Source: Sphaerolaimus hirsutus (lineage: Eukaryota > Nematoda > Chromadorea > Monhysterida > Sphaerolaimidae). Taken from it: DNA of 64,000 bases. Numbering within the stretch: position 1 is the first letter of the stretch; each line of letters begins with the position of its first letter. The DNA lies in assembly GCA_964036195.1 (NCBI GenBank), contig OZ038453.1:27718997-27782996 (forward strand), written 5' to 3'. Below the pieces are notes generated by a model. That model worked only from the letters and a program-made list of their open reading frames with translations. It was not told the origin of the DNA and made no database searches. The translations under genes and the position numbers were made by a program. Of the stretch, positions 54,642-64,000 are shown piece after piece.

Positions 54642-55053
54642 TACCGTATATCCTTGAATAAGACCCCAGGGGCGTTATTATTTCGTCAGAGGTTTTGGAG
54701 GGGGGAGTTATTCAAGGGGGGGTACTATTCAAGGGGGGAGTTATTTTTTCCTCAGAACTTCCAGGAAAACTTTCACTTTATTCATTGTTTGTATGCATTC
54801 CGTCAACACATCTTATGCAGAAAATGACCAGTTCAACAAGAACAAAACAACGTATCCATCCTAAAATTTGTGTTCATCGGCGTCTGAATCATTCAAATAC
54901 ACATTGTCGTTTTACCCAGAGGGGGGACTTATTCAAGAGGGGGGAGTTATTCAAGGGGGGGGCGTTATATTTTCCTCACCTGGCCAACAGGGGGGTGTTA
55001 TTCAAGGGGGGTATTATTCAAGGGGGGGGGGTCTTATTCAAGGATATACGGTA
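54642..55053. mobile_element. TIR element variant TACCGTATATCCTTGAATAA
   Basis: TACCGTATATCCTTGAATAA to TTATTCAAGGATATACGGTA. Same outer TACCGTAT with a different inner module. A head-to-head fragment (GTCTTATTCAAGGATA) immediately precedes it. Confidence 0.82.
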
Positions 55054-55422
55054 TTCAAATGACAAGTTATCTAGAACACAAATCAGTTTGACATGTTTGA
55101 GCCACGAGCAAACGCTTTGCAAAGCCACTCGAGCGTGTCCCAATGTGGCATGTTCTTATGAATAGAAAGTGGAAATTAGCACACTTACCAGGATCATTTT
55201 TTTTCTATGTTGCAGGCATAGCGAACCTTTATGCTGTTCTCGCGAATTGGATAGCGGAAGTGTTGGGAAAGAAAAAGTTGGAAAAGTGCCATGTTTATAC
55301 TCGGCTGACCGCAGAGTATGCACACATAATTACTTATGTCTTAGTCGATAATGCGTGAGCTGGAAACTTATACACGCCTTTCACAAAAAATGCCCTAAAA
55401 AAGGCGGAGTCGCGTACAAGAC

Positions 55423-56656
55423 TAGTGATGTGAAAGCGCCATGGCGCTGGCGCCTGGCGCTAGCGCCAAAGCAAAAAGCGCCATGGCGCTTTTGGCGCTT
55501 GGCGCTAAAATGCTGTGGCGCCATTGGCGCTTGGCGCCGTGTTTCCGAAAAGCGCCATGGCGCTTTTGGCGCTTGGCGCTACTTTCCAGTGGCGCCATTG
55601 GCGCTTGGCGCTACCATTTTTTAAAGCGCCAAAAAAGCGCCAGGGAGTGATAATTGCGCCGTGGTGTTCATGTGCCTTATTGCCTATTTTCAGCAATTTT
55701 TGGCCATGTATTTAATTATTTTACATAGGTATTTTACTCAGATATGTAATTTAGCTATTTTTACCCTGTTATCTCACAGTTTGCACTTTAAATCTTGAAA
55801 TATCCAATAGATCGAAACTCTGCAACCCCCAACCACCAGACAATCTTTCAGCTTCCACCACTTCAGAGGGGCAATTTGCTATCTATTTGGACCAGTCTTA
55901 CTGTATTACCTCGAAATACCCCCATGGGGGTTTATTATTTCACCAGCAAAATTTTAGGTGGGGGGGGGGGTTAATTCGAGGGGTGGCGTTATTATTTTGT
56001 CAGAAATTTTCCTGAAATTCATAGTAAAGAATACGGTTATTCATACACAAAAACGTAATAAATGTGAGAAAATAGGTTTTATTGGGGTTAAAGATGTATA
56101 ACTGTACACAAATGAGTGTATCAGTGTAGCTGCAATGCAAATTAGTAGTCGTAAATACATCATGTACATTGCATACATGATGTACATCATTCCGGAGGGG
56201 GGGGGGGTATTTCGAGGGGGGTTATTATTTCCCCAGCCCATATTGAGGGGGGGGGGGTTAATTCGATGGGGGGGGGGTCAATTCAAGGGGGGATAATTCG
56301 ATGTAATACGGTAGTTACAATTGGATGTTGAGCAAGAAAACTTATGGATTTCCATTATTTGACCATTTTTGTGTTTTTGGAGGCAATACAAGTTATTGAA
56401 AGTGAAGAAAATAGTACTTTGTCTCACCTGTATCATTAAAGGCAATATCATTTTGGCGCTGGCGCCATTGGCGCTTGGCGCCATGGCCCCCTGGCGCCTT
56501 TGGCGCTTGGCGCTAAGGTCCAGAAAAGCGCCATGGCGCTTTTGGCGCTTGGCGCCATTTTGCTGTGGCGCCATTGGCGCTTGGCGCTAGTTCCGGAAAA
56601 GCGCCATGGCGCTTTTGGCGCTTGGCGCCAAAAGTCTGGCGCTTTTTACATCACTA
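55423..56656. mobile_element. hAT-type element TAGTGATG with GCGCCATGGCGC fold-back arms
   Basis: TIRs TAGTGATGTGAAAGCGCC and GGCGCTTTTTACATCACTA. Target duplication TACAAGAC at 55415-55422 and 56657-56664. Each arm is about 200 bp of GGCGCTTGGCGC/GCGCCATGGCGC repeats; a TACCGTATT-type element (55900-56312) sits inside. Confidence 0.9.
55900..56312. mobile_element. TIR element of the TACCGTATTT family nested in the GCGCC element
   Basis: ACTGTATTACCTCGAAATAC to TTCGATGTAATACGGTA, wholly inside 55423-56656. Confidence 0.78.
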
Positions 56657-57257
56657 TACAAGACTTTAAATACGGTGCATACATTTTGGTAATTAATTTT
56701 TGGTGTTCAATATTCAATGTAAAGTAAATTATAGTCCATATTTCATAATAAACAACCTCCCATTATATTATTGTGCAAAATTCTGAAGTGTTCAGTTTCT
56801 AGAAAAGTTTGAAGCATTTAATAAATAAAATATTTATAGGCAGCACTGATTGGAGCATGGCAGAGACTGGCTCAGAATTCATTAGATACATTTAGTCCGG
56901 TTTATTATCTATTTTATTTTTGTAACACTAAACCTCGTTGAAACGAAGTGTGTTTTCGCTTGAGTCATTTCTAATATTCAATATAATATAATTACTTAGG
57001 CACTATTCTTTCCGGGCGTTTCGCAACACTTGACTAAAGTCTTTTACTAACGATATTTAAAAAAATTTATTTTCGCTTTCCTTTTCCTGGCAGCTCGAAA
57101 TTTTTTACTTTTTCGTTTTCCATTTTCCGCCAAGTGCAATTTTCTACCTTTTCGTTCAATCCTCCGTAAATCTTCACTTTCACATATATTTACTAAAAAG
57201 CGACACAATTATTCGACTAAGATATAACATAAGTAATTTTTGACGCATTCTTTGCTG

Positions 57258-57766
57258 CAGAGTTGTTAAAAGTACTGTACGATTCTCGAAGTAAACGTAA
57301 ACGTAAAGTATTTTTATTTTACTCACAGCTGAGTTCAGAAAACGTAAAGTATTTTTAAATACTTTTACACTGCGTAAAACGTGAGTAAAATACTTTTTCC
57401 AGAGAAAACGTAAAAATCTGTATTTTTAAAACCATGGAATACGTAAAAATGGGTATTTTTCCCACAGAAAACGTCAAAGAGAGTAATTTTCACGCGAAAA
57501 AAACGTAAAAATGAGTATTTTTGCAATTTTGATGCTGAATTACAGCAATGATGTGTTTTTTCTTCTGATCAGTATTTCTTAGAAAAATCGTCTGGCAAAA
57601 TGACATTTTCTGCCCCCTTAAAGTACGGTTTCTGTACTCGCGTACTTTCAAAAAGTACGCGAGTAAGTGAGTACCGGTAGATTTTTCAGGAGGAAACGTA
57701 AACGTATTTATGCAGTACGCGTTTACGCGTATTTTTCGAGTAAACGTAAATACGTTTTAACAACTG
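57258..57766. mobile_element. hAT-type MITE CAGAGTTGTTAAAA with GTAAACGTA arms
   Basis: TIRs CAGAGTTGTTAAAAGTAC and CGTTTTAACAACTG. Target duplication CTTTGCTG at 57250-57257 and 57767-57774. The arms are rich in GAGTAAACGTA/TACGTTTTCTGTACTC. Confidence 0.9.
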
Positions 57767-58113
57767 CTTTGCTGTCCCCCGAATATACAAAAATCCATGT
57801 CTTTGAAAGAATGCTTTTCTCACAATAATACATATATTCAAAGTGGGAAATGATACAATTAGGTAGTCCCCTTTCAGGTTCGCATCAGTAACTACTCAAT
57901 TCTACAGTGAGCCAGTGAACTTTCAATTGAACGTCTATGTTCCTATTCTAATGGAATTAATGCTCGTGAATGAGACTAAAATTTGCCCGTAAAAGGCACA
58001 TTTCATTATCTTTCTACTTTATCTATCAGTATCTCTAAAAATGGCAAACTTCACACTTCAAATCTAACTGAAACATCGTTTAATTATTCAAATAAATCAG
58101 AAAATAACAAACA

Positions 58114-58217
58114 ATGGGTCTGCCTGCTTTCTGCGCGGCGGAAAAACTGATCATATTTACAAATGCGTCACTAAATAACTGGACCGAAGACAATATTGGA
58201 GAAACTGAGGATATCTG
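58114..58217 (+). CDS. GPCR exon 1, extracellular N-terminus
   Basis: ATG then GLPAFCAAEKLIIFTNASLN followed by NWTEDNIGETEDI. NAS and NWT are N-glycosylation sequons, typical of a receptor N-terminus. The donor TCTG|GTGCCATT coincides with the outer edge of a palindromic element. CCCT|GTAAAA 18 bases later would also keep the frame. Confidence 0.7.
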
Positions 58218-59573
58218 GTGCCATTACCATACCCTGTAAAAATGCCATGTAAAATGTCAAATGTCATGCAAAATCATGCATAAAATGGTTTGTAAAATGG
58301 CAAACCAGCATGCATGGTATTTTACTTGACTTTCAACTGTTTGTATGATATTTGACATTTTAATGGGGCATTTTACATGACCTTTGACAACTTGCATTAC
58401 ATGAGCCATTTTCCAGTGCATTTTACATGACTTTTGACTCTATGCATGACATTTTACATTCAACCAGACATTTTACATGACTTTTCACACTTTGCATGAC
58501 ATTTCACATTTTACAGGTTATTTTACAGGGTCTGGGAGTGGCCCTGGCAAGCGGAAAGTGTTGCCCGGGTGCAGTGGATATTTTATGGGGTGTTAACTTG
58601 GCCATGTCTAGTTGTTGGCATTGTGGGAAATGTGCTCAATCTTGCTACTCTGAGCAATAAATCGCTGAATACTGTCCCATTTATTTACATCAGGGCAATG
58701 GGTATGTTTTGCCATTACATGATGGTTGACTTACGTAAATATTTACCCTGTTTTAACCTGATAATAATATAATTTTGCATTTGAATGAAAAAACCTCAAA
58801 AATTTGTGAGAGAACTGTCAGTTGAGGTGTCTAAAAAATGTTTTCTGATGTGAAAACATCTACAGTGATATAACTCACTTAACTAACATGGGGAATTTTT
58901 CAAGGGGGTTATTCATGCGGGAATTTTTCAGGGAGAATATTCAAGAGGGGGGATAATTCAAGGGGGGATTAATCAAGTGGAGATTATCCAGGGAGAATTA
59001 TTCAAGGGAGAATTGTGCAGAGAAATTGATTCAAGCAGACACGGTACCTCACTCTGCAAAGCCAATCGTACACTGTCGCAGCCCTGTTCGACCTGGTGGC
59101 GCTGTGCGCCATCGTGCTGATGAGCTGCCGCGTGTCCGGCACCCTCGGCCCCGCCAGGTGGCAATTCCACGAGTGCATCGGTGACAAGTCAAGTGCTGGG
59201 TGGTGGTGGTGGAGTTTGTGTTGAGTTTTAAGTAACTGACAAGTTGACTTTTAAGTAATGACGGCAACCTTCTGAAAAAAGTGTTCAGTTTTTAAGTGTT
59301 TTTTTTCTAAAATGACTTTAAAAAAAATAGTTTTCCAAATTTTTGATTTTTTTATACTTTGGTTTTTTTTCCACTTTATCACTACTTATCACTTCAAACG
59401 TGACTCACACTTGACTAGTGATGGAAAAGTGCCAAATTCCTGTATTTTATTCCACCACTACACCTGTCCCAGCCCAAAGGACCAGCACTGTACCCTGTCC
59501 TATGCCCTGGTGGAATTGCATCTGCAGATGGTTCGAGTTAGCCTTTTACCAGGCGCATGTGGAGCCAGCGCTG
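58114..59573 (+). CDS. Class A (rhodopsin-like) GPCR, first four exons only
   Basis: Gene span. Four exons join in frame to 159 residues: an N-terminal tail with two N-glycosylation sequons, then TM1 with the IVGN motif, TM2 with an acidic FDLVAL core, and ECL1 with TM3 onset. The GNVLNLATLSNKSLNT and FIYIRAMALFDL pattern resembles invertebrate peptide (FMRFamide-type) receptors, but the ligand is not predictable. By family knowledge it would be a seven-helix surface receptor coupled to G proteins. No exon for TM3 onward is convincing to 64000, so the gene runs off the window or is broken. Introns 1 and 4 begin on palindromic repeats. Confidence 0.75.
58218..58528 (+). mobile_element. Palindromic introner-like element equal to GPCR intron 1
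   Basis: Begins GGTGCCATTACCATACCCT and ends CAGGGTCTGGGAGTGGCCC, with internal TGTAAAATGTCAAATGTCAT and inverted copies. The whole 311-bp intron is element. The GT donor is in the left terminus and TTTTACAG in the right. Confidence 0.85.
58529..58701 (+). CDS. GPCR exon 2, TM1
   Basis: Encodes VQWIFYGVLTWPCLVVGIVG then NVLNLATLSNKSLNTVPFIY, a hydrophobic helix with the GN motif of TM1 and the first intracellular loop. The acceptor TTTTACAG|GG lies inside the repeat, so the first residues (VWEWPWQ) are encoded by the element terminus. Donor AATGG|GTATGT; phase 1. Confidence 0.82.
59082..59180 (+). CDS. GPCR exon 3, TM2
   Basis: Encodes LFDLVALCAIVLMSCRVSGT then LGPARWQFHECI. With the split Ala it gives AxFDLVAL, the TM2 signature with its conserved Asp. 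Acceptor CTGTCGCAG; donor ATCG|GTGACA; phase 1. Confidence 0.82.
59473..59573 (+). CDS. GPCR exon 4, ECL1 and TM3 onset
   Basis: Encodes WWNCICRWFELAFYQAHVEP then AL. The Cys before TM3 fits the conserved disulphide position, and YQAHVEPAL fits the start of TM3. Acceptor CTGTCCCAG. The donor GCGCTG|GTGCCAGTCC is again a palindromic-repeat terminus. Confidence 0.7.
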
Positions 59574-59759
59574 GTGCCAGTCCCAGACCCGGTGAAATGA
59601 ACTGGGAAATGTTAAGACTCGCCTCACCTAAGGACCAAACCTCCCTTGTTACAAAAATTTTTTTTGCGTTTTTTTTCATGGATTTGGAATCTCCATTACT
59701 AGAAACTTAAAATTTCCTTCCATGCATATATCCGGAAATGTCATCTTCCTACTGAAAAA

Positions 59760-61470
59760 ATTGATCAAAGTCAAAAGTCACCATTTTTCAGGCTGTATTT
59801 TGGAAATTCATAACTTTTGTTTGACTTTATCTATCAATATAATATTTTGTATTTTTATTTAGAAAGTTGTGGAGATTAATTGACCCATACAAACTAGTTT
59901 CATCAAATGTTTTTTTCTCAACGAAAATGATGGCTGAAATTTTGAAAATGGCATCAAATTTTCAGTTTGTAATTGAGAGCTTAGCTTTTTTTTGCAAAAA
60001 CTGTGCCCAATTGCATAGTTTATTTTACAAAAATAAAATAGAAAAAGTAGGTCTGCCAATTTTTGCCACAACAGTTTGAAACAGCCCGACACCCGTCTCA
60101 CCACCGCAGACAAGCCCACTCTGAAGACTCAGATGAAGTTGTATCAAAAAAGTTTCCATCATAAACTTAGGTTATTTTTCCATGTTCTTTCATTTGTATA
60201 TCTCCATTTTTTATTAAACATACTTTGGATAGGTGCTGTCATACAAAAATGCACTTTTCACATAAAAAATTGTGACCCCCATTTTTATGGTGGATTTGGA
60301 ATCTTCACACATAGAAACTAAAAATGTCGTTCCATACATATATCTGGAAATGCCATCTTCCACTAAAAAAATGATAAAAGTCAAAAATCATATTTTTTTC
60401 TGGATGTTTCTTAGGAAATTCAAAACTTTTGCTTGACATCATCTATCAATGTGATATTTTGGATTTTTACTAAGATAGTTTTGGAGATTAATTGGCCCAT
60501 ACAAACAAACTTCATCAGACTTTGTTTTCTCACTGAAAATTGTGGCTGAAAATTTGAAAATGGCGCCAAATTTTTTGTTCTGAACTAGGGTTGGGACATG
60601 ATATTCACATGTGATCATGCTTGTTATATTTATTTTTTATGCAAGTGCAATTTAGCAGAAACATAAAATAACCAAATGGCCAGCTAAAAGCTACTGTCAG
60701 AACAGTTAGCTACCAGTGCAAATGAATAATTTTTGGATTTTACATGACCACACTTGATATGTGCTAAAAAGTACACTTTTTTATGACAGCACCCTTTCAA
60801 AGTGTGTTTAATAAAAAATGGAGACATACAAATGAAAGAGCATGATAAAATAACCTAAGAATATAATGGAAACTTTTTTCAAAAAACTTCATCTGTGTCT
60901 TCAGAGTGGGATTGTCTGTGATCGTGACATCTGCGTTGTTGATCATTTCAAACTGCTGTGGTAAAAAAGTGCAGACCTACTTTTTGGATTTTATTTTTTT
61001 ATCATAAACTATGCAATTGAGCACAGTTTTTGTGAAAAAAGCTAAGCTCTCAGTTTGGAACAAAAAACTTGGTGCCATTTTCAAAATTTCAGCCACAATT
61101 TTCAGTGAGAAAAAAAATCTGATGAAGTTTGTTTGTATGGGCCAATTAATCTCCAAAACTATATTAATAAAAATCCAAAATATCAAATTGATAGATGATG
61201 TCAAGCAAAAGTTTTGAATTTCCAAAGAAACGTCTGGAAAAAAGATGATTTTTGACTTCAATCAATTTTTTTTGTAGGAAGATTGCATTTCCAGATATAT
61301 GTATGGAAAGAAATTTTGAGTTTCTATGTACAAAGATTACAAATGCACCATAAAAATGGGGCTCAGAATTTTTTATGTGAAAAGTGAATTTTTGTATGGA
61401 AGCACCCTTCCAAATTATGTTTAATAAAAAATGGAGAAATACAAATGAAAGAACATGTAAAAATGGCTAT
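59760..61470. repeat. Compound direct and inverted repeats
   Basis: TGGAGATTAATTGACCCATA (59870) recurs directly near 60480 and inverted near 61140. TTTATTAAACATACTTTGGA recurs inverted near 60800 and 61420. GACTCAGATGAAG at 60130 is inverted near 60880. A nested fold-back structure; no coding frame supported. Confidence 0.7.
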
Positions 61471-61479
61471 TTACACAGG

Positions 61480-62160
61480 CCCCGGCCGGGGACCGGACCC
61501 CGGCAAAAAATAAATTTTGTCAAAAAACAATAATTGGTGTGCATGGGTTCTTTGTGTGTTAATTAGGTTAATTAACACCAAATTTGCATGCACAAAATTT
61601 CTGCACGACCGTTACACACGCCGACGCAAATTTTGTTGGGGGGGTGTAAAATGTTTTTTGATTTTTCTCAAATTTAGCATGCGTGTACTCCTTTGTTTAG
61701 TGAGTACGCATGCAAAAATTTAGCTCATAGCGGTTACTAAGAATATTTTTATTGACCCTTAAATTTTCGTTAAATACTGTATTTTTTATAGTGCATGAAA
61801 TCCTGCCGGGGACCGGTCCCCGGCAATATTGAAATGGCCCCGACCGGGGCCATACGTCCCCGGTGAGGAAATTTTTTTTTCAGTATACAACAAAATTTGG
61901 TCCCCGACCGGGGTCGTTTGGCCCCGGTACCACACTAAAATTTATGGTACTTTTTGGGACTTTGTGGTAATTGTCCCCGGTCGGGGCCAAACGACCCCGG
62001 CGAGAAAAAATTTTTTTTAGTATACAACAAATTTTCGTCCCCGACCGGGGTCGTTTGGCCCCGTGCCCATACCACACAAAAATTTATGCTACTTTTTGGG
62101 ACTTTGTGGTAACTGTCCCCGGGCTAAACGACCCCGGCGACAAATTTTATTTTTGTAAAC
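61480..62160. repeat. CCCCGACCGGGG palindrome cluster with tandem units
   Basis: Two units of about 130 bp contain GTATACAACAAA, CCCCGACCGGGGTCGTTTGG and ACTTTTTGGGACTTTGTGGT. Flanking copies of CCCCGGCCGGGGACCGG. Most are self-complementary. Confidence 0.75.
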
Positions 62161-63099
62161 AGAATTTTTGACCTTACAAAAGGTCCATTCGGCCCTTGTG
62201 CTTCACAAAGATTATTGCATTAGGGTGTCGACTGAGTTAGTTTTATTTTTTGTGATTTCACTCAAATAGGTATGCATGGTCGGGCTGAAAAGTCCCTGGA
62301 CAGTGCTCGCCATTTGCGCTAGGGGCGAGCTACTGTCACAAAATTTTAACACGTAAACATATCAGGTGTTTTGAGTTTTTACCCAAAATTTCACCCCTCA
62401 AGCTCCACCCACTGCGGAACTGTGGGTGTTACAATTTCGGTCATTTTGTACTGATGTACACATGGTGCTCTAGCTCAACGCTGCTTTAAGTTGTGATCGC
62501 GAAACTTTGGCTGGTGTAAGCCAGTGTGTTGGCAATGTGCTGATAGTATTCAACACTTTCATCAACAACACTGCTATTAAGGTAAAATTAATATGCAAAT
62601 CAGGGTGATGTGCAAGAAACGTGGGAACTGATGGATGTTTTTGGTGATCATCTGAGATCATGTTGTATTGCAGTGATTTTAATGTTGTTTTGAAATGTGC
62701 AGTAAATAATTATGTACATTAAATTTCATTTGTGTTGTGACCAAACATTTTTGTTTGCTCAAATAATCCCCCAGTCCTGAGATTAGGGCGTCTATACAAA
62801 GGCGTTCATTTTGTATGCCTTATCTGGACATTGATTTTGAAGCTTAATAAGTTGGTCATTTATGGGCTGTTTATGAGCGGTCAACAATTAAAATGATCAG
62901 GACAGCGTGCAGATTAAATTTGTGTGGTCGGATTAGTGATGTGTAAATTTCATATGCTGATTTGATCCAGTTGAATGAAAATGCATGCAATTTCAGAACT
63001 CAATATCTCAGCTATTTCTCAACCAATTTTCACCAATAAACAATTAAAATGATCAGAATCACCTGGAGCTTCCATATTTATGTTCTGATTATCAGCTGC

Positions 63100-63441
63100 C
63101 ACGCTTAGACCCTGTAAAAGACCCTGAAAAGTGGTCAAAGACCCTGTAAAATGTGATGTGTCATGTAAAATAGCATGTAAAGTGTCACGTGTATCCAAAT
63201 CTTATTTTATCATAACCAAATCTTATGTTTTTGTATCCAAATCTTACTTTTTACATAAGATTTGGATACAAAGACATAAGATTTGGAAACACATGACACT
63301 TGCCAGGGTCTTTTACATGACATTTGACATTGACAGGGTCTTTTACATGACACACAACATTTTACAGGGTCTTTTACATGACACATAACATTTTACAGGG
63401 TCTTTGCCACTTTACAGGGTCTTTTATAGGGTCTGGGAGTG
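63100..63441. mobile_element. Palindromic family copy with repeated CAGGGTCTTTTACATGACA units
   Basis: Ends GCCACGCTTAGACCCTGTAA and TATAGGGTCTGGGAGTGCCC, with at least four tandem terminal-type units on the right and the ATCCAAATCTTA inverted pair in the centre. Confidence 0.72.
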
Positions 63442-64000
63442 CCCCCAGCATGTGGTCTATGCCCTTTCTAGTTTACACACTATTATTATTTTGCATATGG
63501 CCTGCAGCAACATCTTTTGATCTCCAAATGATTGAGATTGTGATTTATAATGATCTATGGTGCACAGCAATAATTACTTTGAATGGCTCTGTCAGTGACA
63601 GATTATTGTTAGAATTGTTTTTTTACAATGTGGTATTTATTGTGGCATAAACTGTATTTTGCAAAGGGACACATTTGTAAATTGAAAAAGTTCACATTGA
63701 TGCAATTGAATAGTCAATGTTCAATTAATCAAGTGGAGCATTTGATGTTTGCATGTGTTTTACTCTGCTCCAACATGATAGGCACATGGTTTCTGCATGG
63801 TACTTTTACAAAGTGCAGAAAACTTGTAACCTACATGTTTTGTTGTCAAAATTGAAACAGCTACTCAATTGAGATCTCAATAAATTCCACTTTGAATACC
63901 CCCATGGTGCTTTTGGCATGCGAGCACCAAACACAAATAGCGCCAGCGCCAAAAGCAAGATTATGCCTAATCGAGTCAAAAAAATAAAGATAAAGTTGGC

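Noticed and set aside
55218-55360. Exon-like frame after TTTCTATGTTGCAG (GIANLYAVLANWIAEVLGKK), vaguely anoctamin-like
   Set aside because: No partner exons; the 3' half is a dispersed repeat (TATACTCGGCTGACCG) also at 43 and 52 kb; the resemblance is too weak.

Overview
This window is metazoan nuclear DNA. The reasons are an Arf-GAP of the ASAP class, a rhodopsin-type receptor, many GT-AG introns and dense non-autonomous DNA transposons. Nothing prokaryotic, organellar or viral is visible. The lineage cannot be read from the sequence; I infer an invertebrate from the TIR-element load and the receptor type. Exons were found by joining open frames at splice sites. Every junction proposed for the three main genes keeps the frame.

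Layout: (1) 525-20107, minus strand: an ASAP orthologue (BAR, PH, ArfGAP, ankyrin, proline-rich) in 21 exons, about 998 codons. Its SH3 end lies beyond the left edge. (2) 23227-36148, minus strand: an unrecognised gene of 16 exons. The exon lengths sum to 1905 nt (634 residues plus stop). It carries a tandemly duplicated region of about 170 residues, an acidic basic-patch N-terminus and a coiled-coil C-terminus. (3) 36149-58113: mostly transposon-derived sequence, with one weak small-gene candidate near 43.7-43.9 kb. (4) 58114-59573, plus strand: the first four exons of a class A GPCR (N-terminus to the start of TM3). (5) 59574-64000: repeats; the rest of the receptor was not found.

The most striking biology is the repeats. 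One palindromic family of about 160-350 bp (termini like GGTGCCACTCCCAGACCC, with CAAAGTGTCAAAAGTCATG arms) occurs at least 17 times. In three unrelated genes one copy is essentially the whole intron (1554-1864, 27877-28037, 58218-58528), and its termini supply GT, TTTTACAG or both. This is the behaviour of introners (transposons that create introns). A second set of short elements has TAGGG or CAG termini and, in at least nine places, 8-bp target duplications readable by eye. These are hAT-type MITEs. Each family has its own subterminal repeat (GATCCC, TCGATAT, TTTTCCG, GGCGCTT, cGAGTAAACGT and others). Some are nested two or three deep. A third set has TACCGTATTT termini and C-rich/G-rich arms. 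Several ASAP introns also start with long G-runs and end with long C-runs before AG.

The genes do not form a shared pathway that I can see. ASAP acts on Arf GTPases at membranes, the receptor is a surface receptor, and gene 2 is of unknown role. Their common feature is the mobile DNA that appears to have shaped their introns.
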